Positions 23,833 through 31,145 of a stretch of DNA of 31,145 nucleotides are shown here, piece after piece. The notes below the pieces were generated by a model. It saw only the letters and a list, made by a program, of their open reading frames with translations. It was not told the DNA's origin and searched no databases. Where the stretch lies: positions 1 to 31,145 of the forward strand of contig CAYSIX010000013.1 of the NCBI GenBank assembly GCA_964431205.1, read 5' to 3'. The translations under genes and the position numbers were made by a program. How positions within the stretch are numbered: the first letter of the stretch is position 1; every line of letters starts with the position of its first letter. The stretch is from CAYSIX01 sp964431205. Lineage in GTDB: Bacteria > Planctomycetota > Phycisphaerae > Phycisphaerales > Phycisphaeraceae.

Positions 23833-25749
23833 ATGTCCACGACGACGATGCATCACGACGAGGAGCCGGCGCCGCGGCGGATCGACCTGACGCTGTGGGC
23901 GCGGGTTTTGCCTTTCGCCCGGCCGTACAAGCCGGCGTTCGCCGCCCTGGCGGGGATCGCGGTGGTGATCGCGGCGCTGGAGGTGGCGCTGCCGATCCTG
24001 ACCGGGCGGGTGATCGACGAGGCGGCGTACCGGGGCGAGGCGGCGCGGCTGTGGCCGCTGGGCTGGACGTACGCCGGGCTGGTCACGGTGTTCTCGATCT
24101 TCGTCTGCTCGTTCATCCTGATCGCGGGGTTCATCGCGACGCGCGTCGGTCACGACATCCGCGAGGCGGCGTTCGCGCGGCTGCAGACGCTCGACCCGTC
24201 GTACTTCGACCGCCGGCCCGTGGGCTGGCTGATGGCGCGGCTGACCTCCGATTGCAACAGCCTCGCCCGGGTGATGGGCTGGGCGCTGCTGGACATCGTC
24301 TGGGGCTCGATGATGCTGCTGGGCATCACGGCGGCGATGCTGTGGCTGAACTGGCGGCTGGGCCTGGCGGTGCTGGCCATCGTCCCGCCGCTGGTCCTGG
24401 CCGCGCGCTACTTCCAGTCGCGGCTGCTGCGCAGCCAGCGCGCGATCCGCAAGGCCAACTCGCACGTGACCGCGTCGTTCAACGAGTCGATCGCGGGCGT
24501 GCGGACGACCAAGGCGTTCGGCCGCGAGGCGCGCCACCTCGACGAGTTCCGCGGGCTGTCGTCGGCGATGTACGACCACTCCGTGCGCAACGCCCTGTAC
24601 GCCGCCACGTTTCTGCCCGTGGTCATCACGATCTGCGCCGCGGGCGTCGGCGTCGCGCTGTGGTACGGCGGGTACGAGGTCGTCCGCGGGCAGATCAGCC
24701 TCGGCACCCTGGTGATCTTCATCAGCTTCGCCGGCCAGTTCTCGCACCCGATCCAGGAGATGGCGCGGACGATCACGCTGATGCAGGGGGCGCAGGCGTC
24801 GGCCGAGCGGATCGCGCAACTGCTGGCGACCGAGCCGACGATCCGCGACAGCGAAACGGTGCGCGCCAGGCTCGCCGCGCACGCCGGGGGAAACGGCCGC
24901 GATGGTGGCGACGGCGGCGTGGCGGACGCGGCCAAACCCGTCGGCGCGGACGTGGCCGAGGACGGCGGCGCGGCGACGATCCGGCGGATCCGTTTCGACC
25001 ACGTCTCGTTCGCGTACGAGAAAGACGAGCCGGTGCTTCGCGACTTCTCGCTCGACGTCGAGGCGGGCCAGACGATCGCGCTGGTCGGGCCGACCGGCGG
25101 CGGCAAGAGCACGATCATCGGGCTGCTGTGCCGGTTCTACGAGCCGACGGGCGGGCGCATCCTGCTCGACGGCGTGGACTACCGCGATCGCTCGCTGCAC
25201 TGGTACCAGTCGCAGCTCGGGATGGTGCTGCAGACGCCGCACCTGTTCAACGAGTCGGTGCGCGAGAACATCCGCTACGGTCGGCTGGACGCGACGGACG
25301 ACGAGGTCGAGCAGGCGGCCGCCCTCGTCCACGCCGACGGTTTCATCCGTGACCTGCCCGAAGGGTACGCCGCGGTGGTCGGGCCCGGCGGGGACAAGCT
25401 CTCGACCGGGCAGAAGCAGTTGCTGTCGCTGGCGCGGGCGGTCCTGGCCGACCCGCAGGTGTTCGTGATGGACGAGGCGACCTCGAGCGTGGACACCGAG
25501 ACGGAGCGGCTGATCCAGGACGCGATCGAGCGGGTGCTGCGGGATCGGATCGCGTTCGTGATCGCGCACCGGCTCTCGACGATCCGCCGGGCGGACCACA
25601 TCCTGGTGATCGACGGCGGGCGCGTGGTCGAGGCGGGCACGCACGAGGCGCTGCTGGCGGCCGGCGGCCGGTACCACGAGCTGTACACGCACCAGCACGC
25701 GGCGGCGACGGCGGCGGAGCTGCTGGGCACGGCGGCGCCGAGCGCATAG
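23833..25749 (+). CDS. Heterodimeric ABC exporter subunit with catalytic ATPase site
   Basis: 638 aa: a six-span exporter domain (about 25-325), a Gly/Ala-rich linker of about 40 residues (340-382), and a nucleotide-binding domain. Walker A is GPTGGGKST (419). Walker B has the catalytic Glu548 (VFVMDEATSSVD), and the H-loop His is 579. Its signature is LSTGQ (523), altered from LSGGQ. In a heterodimer this altered signature faces the Asp-containing Walker B of the partner, so the two changes make one consistent degenerate site and leave one active site. AGGAGG lies 6 nt before the ATG and overlaps the partner's stop. The two genes form one operon. Confidence 0.9.
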   Translation: MSTTTMHHDEEPAPRRIDLTLWARVLPFARPYKPAFAALAGIAVVIAALEVALPILTGRVIDEAAYRGEAARLWPLGWTYAGLVTVFSIFVCSFILIAGFIATRVGHDIREAAFARLQTLDPSYFDRRPVGWLMARLTSDCNSLARVMGWALLDIVWGSMMLLGITAAMLWLNWRLGLAVLAIVPPLVLAARYFQSRLLRSQRAIRKANSHVTASFNESIAGVRTTKAFGREARHLDEFRGLSSAMYDHSVRNALYAATFLPVVITICAAGVGVALWYGGYEVVRGQISLGTLVIFISFAGQFSHPIQEMARTITLMQGAQASAERIAQLLATEPTIRDSETVRARLAAHAGGNGRDGGDGGVADAAKPVGADVAEDGGAATIRRIRFDHVSFAYEKDEPVLRDFSLDVEAGQTIALVGPTGGGKSTIIGLLCRFYEPTGGRILLDGVDYRDRSLHWYQSQLGMVLQTPHLFNESVRENIRYGRLDATDDEVEQAAALVHADGFIRDLPEGYAAVVGPGGDKLSTGQKQLLSLARAVLADPQVFVMDEATSSVDTETERLIQDAIERVLRDRIAFVIAHRLSTIRRADHILVIDGGRVVEAGTHEALLAAGGRYHELYTHQHAAATAAELLGTAAPSA

Positions 25750-25761
25750 CCGGCCGGGGAC

Positions 25762-25787
25762 GGCCGCGAGCCCGCAGTCGCGCGGCC
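25762..25787. terminator. Weak hairpin after the exporter operon
   Basis: GGCCGCG and CGCGGCC form a perfect 7-bp stem with a 12-base loop, 13 bp after the exporter stop. No T-run follows, so intrinsic termination is unproven. It may be a Rho-linked 3' end structure. Confidence 0.25.
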
Positions 25788-25847
25788 CGGCGTCGGCCGC
25801 GAACGAAACAGTTTCACGCCCCGCCGACCTCCCCCACGGGCCGCGCG

Positions 25848-25876
25848 TTGATCCGCCCGGCCGTCGCCACTATTCT
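25848..25876 (+). promoter_or_regulatory. Putative promoter of the sugar importer operon
   Basis: TTGATC (25848-25853), a 17-nt spacer and TATTCT (25871-25876) match sigma70 boxes at four of six positions each with ideal spacing. The start would be near 25883, leaving a leader of about 87 nt before the binding-protein gene. Confidence 0.5.
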
Positions 25877-25969
25877 TTTGCGCAACGTCGCCGTTCGGCG
25901 GCGTGCGTCACGCGGCCGTCACCGGGATGGCCGCTCCTGCGCTGCCGGCCCCCTGTCCCTGGCCGCCAT

Positions 25970-27400
25970 ATGCCCGACCCGTCCAAGACATCGTCGCGCC
26001 CCGAGATGACCTTCGCGGAGCGCCACCTGCCCGACTGGGCGCAGCACCTCTCGCTGGGCGGGTGGGTCATCCTCGTGCTCGCGGTGCTCTCGAGCATCGG
26101 CATCGCCCTGACCCCGGTCGAGAAGCCCGAGGGCATGGAGGTCTGGACCTTCGCCAACAATCACATGCGCGCCTACATCCCGATCGTGGAGCAGTGGAAC
26201 CAGACCCGCGAGCCGCGCGTGAACATGATCCTGCTCGAAGGCGGCGCCCTCGAACGCCGCATGCTCTCGGGCTTCCTGTCGGGCACGCCCATCGCAGACG
26301 CCATGGAGGCCCACCAGGTGATCGCCTCCAAGGCTTTCACCGGGCCGATCGAAGACGTCGGCTTCCTCGACCTGACCGAGCGCCTGCACGAGCAGGGCAT
26401 CTACGAGCGGATCAACGAGCCGTCGTTCAGCCCCTGGACCTCGCGGGGGCACATCTTCGGCCTGCCGCACGACGTGCACCCGGTGCTGCTGGCCTACCGC
26501 AGCGACATCGTCGAGGCCGCCGGCATCGACATGTCCACGATCGAAACCTGGGACGAGTATGTCGAGACGCTGCGCCCGCTGGTCCAGGACCTGGACGGCG
26601 ACGGCCGACCCGACCGCTACCTGCTGAACCTGTGGGAGACCGCGACGTCCCACATCGAGATGCTGATCCTTCAGGCCGGCGGGCGGTACTTCGATGAGAA
26701 CGAGGACCCGGCGATCGACAGCGAGATCAACGCCTACGTGATCTCGAAGATCGTGACATGGATTGCCGGACCGGGTCGGATCGCCGCCGACACGCCGGAG
26801 TTCAGCGCCTCGGGCAACCAGTTGCGGCTGGAGGGGTACGTGATCGGTTCGCTGATGCCGGACTGGCTCTCGGACGTGTGGGAGAACGACATGCCACGGC
26901 TGGCGGGGAAGGTGAAGCTGATGCCGCTGCCGGCGTGGGAGCCGGGCGGCCGGCGGACGTCGGTCTGGGGCGGGACGATGATCGGCGTGGTCAAGGACTC
27001 GCCCTACCGCGAGCAGGCGTGGGAGTTCGCCCAGACGCTGTACCTGTCCCCGGACCTGGCCAAGGACCTGTTCCTGACCACGAACATCATCTCCCCGGTC
27101 AAGTCGATGTGGGACGAGCCGTTCTACGACACGCCGTTCCCCTATTACAGCAACCAGCCGATCGGGCGGATGTACATCGACCAGGCCGAGGACGTGCCGC
27201 TGCGCAGCAGCTCGCCCTACAGCAGCCTGGCGGCGACGCGGGTGCAGCAGGCGGTCGCCAAGCTCAAGCAATACGCCGAGGCCAACGGCGTGTTCGACGT
27301 CGAGTCGCTTCAGCCCGAGGCGCGCCGCCTGCTCGGTAACGCCCAGGCCTACGTCCGACGACAGATCGACAGCAACGTCTTTCTCCGGGAGGACGAATGA
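25970..27400 (+). CDS. ABC sugar importer substrate-binding protein (membrane-anchored)
   Basis: 476 aa, family 1-type extracellular binding protein of a CUT1 importer. The typical MalE-like blocks are LPHDVHPVLLAYRSDIVEAAGI, then TWDEYVETLRPLVQDLDGDG and GGTMIGVVKDSPYREQAWEFAQTL. It has neither a lipobox nor a clear cleavage site. A hydrophobic segment at about 30-48 (GWVILVLAVLSSIGIAL) after a 29-residue cytoplasmic-looking tail suggests an uncleaved membrane anchor. No strong Shine-Dalgarno site precedes the ATG, and a second in-frame ATG lies 12 codons in. Its 3' end overlaps the first permease gene (ATGA). The sugar is not identifiable. Confidence 0.85.
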   Translation: MPDPSKTSSRPEMTFAERHLPDWAQHLSLGGWVILVLAVLSSIGIALTPVEKPEGMEVWTFANNHMRAYIPIVEQWNQTREPRVNMILLEGGALERRMLSGFLSGTPIADAMEAHQVIASKAFTGPIEDVGFLDLTERLHEQGIYERINEPSFSPWTSRGHIFGLPHDVHPVLLAYRSDIVEAAGIDMSTIETWDEYVETLRPLVQDLDGDGRPDRYLLNLWETATSHIEMLILQAGGRYFDENEDPAIDSEINAYVISKIVTWIAGPGRIAADTPEFSASGNQLRLEGYVIGSLMPDWLSDVWENDMPRLAGKVKLMPLPAWEPGGRRTSVWGGTMIGVVKDSPYREQAWEFAQTLYLSPDLAKDLFLTTNIISPVKSMWDEPFYDTPFPYYSNQPIGRMYIDQAEDVPLRSSSPYSSLAATRVQQAVAKLKQYAEANGVFDVESLQPEARRLLGNAQAYVRRQIDSNVFLREDE

Positions 27401-28281
27401 AGCGCGGCCCCGGCCATCCACCCCTGACGCCCTACCTCTTCCTGGCGCCGTTCCTGATCATCTTCCTGGTCTTCGTGACCTACCCGCTGTTTTATTCGAT
27501 CCCCCTGGCGCTGCAGCAGACGTTCGGCCCGGCCAGACGCGAGTACGTCGGCTTCGCCAACTTCACCTACCTGTTCACCGAGCCTCGATTCTGGATCGCC
27601 GTCCGCAACACCTTCCTCTTCGCCGCCGGCTCCCTGTTCATCCAGCTTCCGATCTCGCTGAGCTTGGCCCTGCTGCTCAACCGCCCGGACATCCGCGGCC
27701 GCGCCTTCTTCCGCCTGATCTACTTCTCCCCGGCCCTGGTCGGCACCGTCTTCGTCGCCGTCATCTTCGCCCTGATCTTCGAGAAACGAACCGGCCTGCT
27801 CAACGAGGCCCTGCACACGCTCACCGCCGGCGCCTGGGACCTCGAGTTCCCGTGGCTTCAGGAATACGTCATGGCCGCGATGATCCTCGCCGCCCTGTGG
27901 ATCTACGCCGGCTTCAACATGGTCTACTTCCTCGCCGCCCTCCAGAACGTCCCCCAGGACCTGCTCGAGGCCGCCAAGGTCGACGGCGCCAACGCCTGGC
28001 ACCGCTTCCTGCACGTGACTGTCCCGGCGATCCGCCCCGTCGCCTCTTTCGTCATCCTCCTGTCCCTGATCGGCAGCATGCAGTTCTTCGAGCTGCCCTG
28101 GGTGCTCTTCAACGGCCCGGGCCCCAACGACCAGGCCCTGTTCATCGTGACCCTGCTCTACCAGGAAGGCTTCGAGACCAGCCGCCTCGGTCGGGCCAAC
28201 GCCATCGGCTGGCTCCTGGCCGTCTTCCTGTTCTTCTGCGCCATGGTTCAGCGCCAGATCGCCAAGCGCTCCGAGTACTGA
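27397..28281 (+). CDS. ABC sugar importer permease, MalF/UgpA type
   Basis: 294 aa with six predicted spans. TPYLFLAPFLIIFLVFVTYPLFYSI starts the first. The EAA loop that contacts the ATPase reads DLLEAAKVDGANAWHRFLHVTVPAIRP. Length and order are those of the CUT1 family. The ATG overlaps the stop of the binding-protein gene, so translation is coupled. The second permease starts three bases after this stop. No ATPase gene follows, so a shared MsmK/MalK-type ATPase elsewhere is expected. Confidence 0.9.
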   Translation: MKRGPGHPPLTPYLFLAPFLIIFLVFVTYPLFYSIPLALQQTFGPARREYVGFANFTYLFTEPRFWIAVRNTFLFAAGSLFIQLPISLSLALLLNRPDIRGRAFFRLIYFSPALVGTVFVAVIFALIFEKRTGLLNEALHTLTAGAWDLEFPWLQEYVMAAMILAALWIYAGFNMVYFLAALQNVPQDLLEAAKVDGANAWHRFLHVTVPAIRPVASFVILLSLIGSMQFFELPWVLFNGPGPNDQALFIVTLLYQEGFETSRLGRANAIGWLLAVFLFFCAMVQRQIAKRSEY

Positions 28282-28284
28282 CGC

Positions 28285-29523
28285 ATGCTCAAGTCGTTCC
28301 GCACCAGCCTGATCTACAGCGTGCTGGTCGTCACCGCGGCGATCACGCTCATCCCCTTCCTCTACCTGCTCTGCTCGTCCCTCAAGACGCAGGAGGTGTT
28401 CTTCTCCTCGCCCTTCCTGCCCACCAACAGCTACCTCGCGATTCACCCCGAGCCGGCGATCGCCGAGCTCGACACCGCCGACCCGGACGCCGACGACACG
28501 AACCAGGCCGACGACGTGGAGCCCGACCCCGCCGACGACACGCTGGTGATCCCCACCCGAGCGTTCGAGCCCGGCACGGCCCGGCAGACCCAGAGCTCGT
28601 TCGGGACCGTCACCGTCCTGACCGATCAGAACGACATCGTCGCCGCCTATCAGACCGATGACGTGACCATCACGGCGTATCGGCCCGAGCAGGCCGAGGC
28701 CGACGACGCCACCGGACGCACCTGGCTGGTCACCGACGCCGGCCTGCTCCACGATGACACGCTGCTGCCCCGCCTGCGCAGCGAGGTCACCTACGGCGAC
28801 GTCTTCGACGTCGCCTGGCACGAGCTGACCCTCGACAACTACCGCCGCCTCTTCCGCGAGGACCCCGATCAGCAGCAGAAGGCCATGCCCTTCGCCCGCT
28901 TCCTGCTCAACTCCGTCTTCTTCGCCTCGACCACCAGCGTCCTGGCCACCCTCTTCGCCGCCATGGGCGGTTACGCCCTGGCCAAGTTCCAGTTCCGCGG
29001 CCGCGAGTTCTTCACCAGCCTCGTCCTGGGCGCGCTGGTCATCCCCGGCATGCTCCTGCTCGCGCCCGGTTACCAACTGCTCTACTGGCTCGGGCTCCTG
29101 GACACCTACACCGGCCTGATCGTCCCCCTGCTCGCCCCCGCCTTCGGCGTCTACCTCTTCCGTCAGGCCACCGTCAACTCCGTCCCCACCGAGCTGCTCG
29201 AGTCCGGCCGCATCGACGGCGCCGGCGAGTTCTACATGTTCTTCTCCATCGTCATGCCCCTGATCCGACCCATGATGGGCGCCCTGCTCCTGTTCACCTT
29301 CCTCGGCACCTGGAACAACTTCATCCTCCCCCAGATCGTCCTGCAGACGCCCGAGAAGTTCCCCCTCGCCGTCGGCATCGTCCAGCTACGAGGCGTCTAC
29401 AGCATCGACTACGGCCTGATCATGGCCGCCACCGTCATCTCCATCGCCCCGATCATGGTCCTGTTCCTCATGCTCCAGCGCGAGTTCATCTCCGGTCTGA
29501 CCAGCGGCGCCGTCAAAGGCTGA
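28285..29523 (+). CDS. ABC sugar importer permease, MalG/UgpE type, with large insert
   Basis: 412 aa, about 130 longer than usual MalG-type permeases. The first span (about 8-31) and the C-terminal five spans are normal, and the EAA loop is ELLESGRIDGAGEFYMFFSIVMPLIRP. The extra part lies between span 1 and the ELTLDNYRRLF block that normally follows directly, at residues about 48-178. It is Asp/Glu-rich at first (DTADPDADDTNQADDVEPDP) and then beta-like (GTVTVLTDQNDIVAAYQ). The insert would be on the outer face of the membrane, where the binding protein docks. The frame is intact across it, so this is not a frameshift. Confidence 0.88.
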   Translation: MLKSFRTSLIYSVLVVTAAITLIPFLYLLCSSLKTQEVFFSSPFLPTNSYLAIHPEPAIAELDTADPDADDTNQADDVEPDPADDTLVIPTRAFEPGTARQTQSSFGTVTVLTDQNDIVAAYQTDDVTITAYRPEQAEADDATGRTWLVTDAGLLHDDTLLPRLRSEVTYGDVFDVAWHELTLDNYRRLFREDPDQQQKAMPFARFLLNSVFFASTTSVLATLFAAMGGYALAKFQFRGREFFTSLVLGALVIPGMLLLAPGYQLLYWLGLLDTYTGLIVPLLAPAFGVYLFRQATVNSVPTELLESGRIDGAGEFYMFFSIVMPLIRPMMGALLLFTFLGTWNNFILPQIVLQTPEKFPLAVGIVQLRGVYSIDYGLIMAATVISIAPIMVLFLMLQREFISGLTSGAVKG

Positions 29524-29697
29524 GCGCCGGGAGGAAGTATCACGGCGAGTGGTACCCATGCACGCGAACCGTGACCGCTCGAAGCCAGGCCGTGGCATCA
29601 ACGGCGGCGCGCAAGCCGCGGCATCGCGAACGATCGCGCCTCGGCGTCAGAATCGGCAGTGTCAGAGATTGTCGCGGCGCGTTGGCTTGCGCGGGCG

Positions 29698-30825
29698 TCA
29701 TTGCAGCGTCAGCGCCCGGCCGTCGGGCAGGCGGACGATCGGCGCGTCGGGCCCGTCGATCCGGCGGAGGTTCGAGAGCGGGTCCGGTTCGAGCCGTAGA
29801 AACTTGAAACCCAGCAGCCGGGCCTTGCCCGCCTTGTCTCGCTCGGCCAGGTTCTTCGTGCTCTGGGCGATGTAGGCGTCGATCGGCTCCTCGCGGACGG
29901 CGGGGCTGGCCGAGTGGATCATGTGGACGGTGCCGTCGTCACCGATCGTGATCAGCCCGACGTGCCCGACCCAGGCGCTTCCGCCGAACAGCTCGTTGGC
30001 CGGCGCGTCCGGGCCCGGGATGCCGCGGACCACGTTGACGAAGTCGCCCTCGCGCAGGTGCGGCTTGGCGCGGTCGATGCGCTCGAAGGGCAGGAACACG
30101 TCCTCGATCGGCTCGACGGGCAGGTCGGTCTCGAGGCCGTAGCGTTTTTCGAAGAAGCGGGCGCGGTCGACCTTCTGAGCGAAGCGGGCGGCGGCGTCGC
30201 CGGCGAGCTCGGCCGTGACGTCGCGCACCAGCCAGGCGTTGTTGTGGTTCCAGTCGGCCTCGGTGAAGTGGTTGCGGCTGAGCACGCTGATCTGGCCGTC
30301 GCGGTAGCGGATGCGCTGGAGCATGGCGATGAACCCGGGCCAGCCGTCGCTGAGCGCCATGGCGTAGGTGTGCTCGGCGAAGACGACGCAGTCGCTCTTG
30401 TCGAGCGAGTAGATCGGCTGGGGGTCGATGTGTTCGAAGGGCATCTCGCCGAGCAGGTAGATCTCGTAGGGCTGGCCGACGTTCTTGCGTGCCAGGTGGA
30501 CGATGCGCTGGCGCAGGTCGGGCTCGGCGGCGGCGAGGTAGCGCAGGTAGGCGTCGACGTCGGCGGGCTCGAACTCGTAGAGGGGGGTGTCGCGGAGCTC
30601 GGCGATGTGGTCGGCGTCGAGACCGAGGCGTTCGCACAGGGCGTGGAAGGCCTCGGGCGCGGCCTCGTCGGAGGCGGCGTCGGTTGAGGCCGGGGCGGTG
30701 TTGGTGTCGGCCGAGGCGCTGGCGGGGGCGGGGGCGTCGGACTCCGAGCCGCAGCCGGGCGTGAGCAGGGCCGGGACCAGGGCCGAGGCCAGCAGGACGG
30801 AGAGGGTGGGGCGGGCGTTTCGCAT
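29698..30825 (-). CDS. DUF1460 / N-acetylmuramoyl-L-alanine amidase-like lipoprotein
   Basis: 375 aa. A short hydrophobic leader ends at LLTPGC (Cys25), so lipid attachment is possible though the lipobox is not ideal. An Ala/Ser/Asp-rich linker follows to about residue 60. The catalytic domain carries DKSDCVVFAEHTYAMAL, the Cys block of the DUF1460 (NlpC/P60-like) family, and HFTEADWNHNNAWLVRD downstream. GHVGLI and HMIHSASPAVREEPI supply the probable His region. Family members are cell-wall amidase-like enzymes; activity here is inferred. The ATG at 30825 is used, with GTG 30831 and TTG 30828 also in frame. It is convergent with the sugar importer. Confidence 0.75.
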   Translation of the reverse strand: MRNARPTLSVLLASALVPALLTPGCGSESDAPAPASASADTNTAPASTDAASDEAAPEAFHALCERLGLDADHIAELRDTPLYEFEPADVDAYLRYLAAAEPDLRQRIVHLARKNVGQPYEIYLLGEMPFEHIDPQPIYSLDKSDCVVFAEHTYAMALSDGWPGFIAMLQRIRYRDGQISVLSRNHFTEADWNHNNAWLVRDVTAELAGDAAARFAQKVDRARFFEKRYGLETDLPVEPIEDVFLPFERIDRAKPHLREGDFVNVVRGIPGPDAPANELFGGSAWVGHVGLITIGDDGTVHMIHSASPAVREEPIDAYIAQSTKNLAERDKAGKARLLGFKFLRLEPDPLSNLRRIDGPDAPIVRLPDGRALTLQ

Positions 30826-30890
30826 CAACACATGATACCCGTTGGGGTCGGGCGGGCGATGCCGGGGAGGGTTCGAGGGTCGGGCGGGGC

Positions 30891-30927
30891 AAAAAAAAGC
30901 CCTCGGCGCCTTGTGGGCGTCGAGGGC
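30891..30927 (-). terminator. Intrinsic terminator downstream of 16S rRNA
   Basis: On the minus strand, GCCCTCG-AC-GCC, loop CACAA, GGC-GC-CGAGGGC forms a 12-bp stem with one A-C mismatch, directly followed by eight T. This is a strong Rho-independent terminator, about 180 nt after the 16S 3' end and before the DUF1460 gene. Confidence 0.85.
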
Positions 30928-31041
30928 GATACATGCAAACAGTTGGGCTGGTTTGGCGCCGCGTTGCCGCGGCGTTATCCCGGGTCGGACCCGCGGGGCG
31001 GGTTCGGCCGGATGGGGCGAGGGAGTGTTGACCTTTTCACG

Positions 31042-31145
<104 letters not shown>

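Noticed and set aside
25762..25787. Firm intrinsic terminator after the exporter operon
   Set aside because: The stem is good but no T-run follows; it is listed only as a weak candidate.

Overview
The window is very GC-rich bacterial DNA, most likely from a planctomycete of the Phycisphaerae type. Three things suggest this. There is a pseudopilin with the H-x9-DG C-terminal motif. There is a very large surface protein with dockerin-like repeats and a PEP-CTERM tail. The 3' end of a 16S rRNA gene is followed by a structured trailer and an intrinsic terminator, not by a 23S gene. The lineage call is inference; no phylogenetic marker was compared.

Layout. 1-3694 (minus): a glutamine amidotransferase, an HhH-GPD DNA glycosylase, a CE7 acetyl-xylan esterase and a truncated GT-C membrane glycosyltransferase, probably one loose operon. 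3695-4187: a 493-bp gene-free stretch full of repeat-like sequence. 4188-13187: a 2-aminoethylphosphonate (AEP) island. Its minus-strand operon encodes a lipoprotein binding protein, an ATPase, a fused double permease, a PhnX-like phosphonatase and PhnW. A XylR-type (LacI sensor plus AraC DNA-binding domain) regulator is divergent from it. Facing the regulator is a class III PLP enzyme resembling PbfA, the (R)-1-hydroxy-2-aminoethylphosphonate ammonia-lyase. The genes fit import of AEP (and perhaps hydroxy-AEP), conversion of both to phosphonoacetaldehyde by PhnW and PbfA, and C-P cleavage by the PhnX-like HAD enzyme.

13244-20018 (minus): the pseudopilin, the 1144-aa PEP-CTERM protein, and a secreted LamG/calcineurin-type phosphoesterase. 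20219-21556 (plus): a glutamate-1-semialdehyde-aminotransferase-like class III enzyme. 21637-25749 (plus): a heterodimeric ABC multidrug-type exporter. Its ~300-nt leader holds a 16-codon ORF with a strong Shine-Dalgarno site, then three mutually exclusive RNA segments, then a second short ORF that overlaps the exporter start codon. This looks like ribosome-mediated attenuation, analogous to bmrB-bmrCD, with Arg-X-Arg motifs typical of macrolide stalling peptides. It is the most interesting item in the window.

25970-29523 (plus): a MalE/MalF/MalG-type sugar importer without its own ATPase, whose second permease carries a large acidic extracytoplasmic insert. 29698-30825 (minus): a DUF1460 lipoprotein. 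30891-31145 (minus): the terminator, trailer and 3' end of 16S rRNA. No CRISPR, tRNA, insertion sequence or prophage gene was seen.
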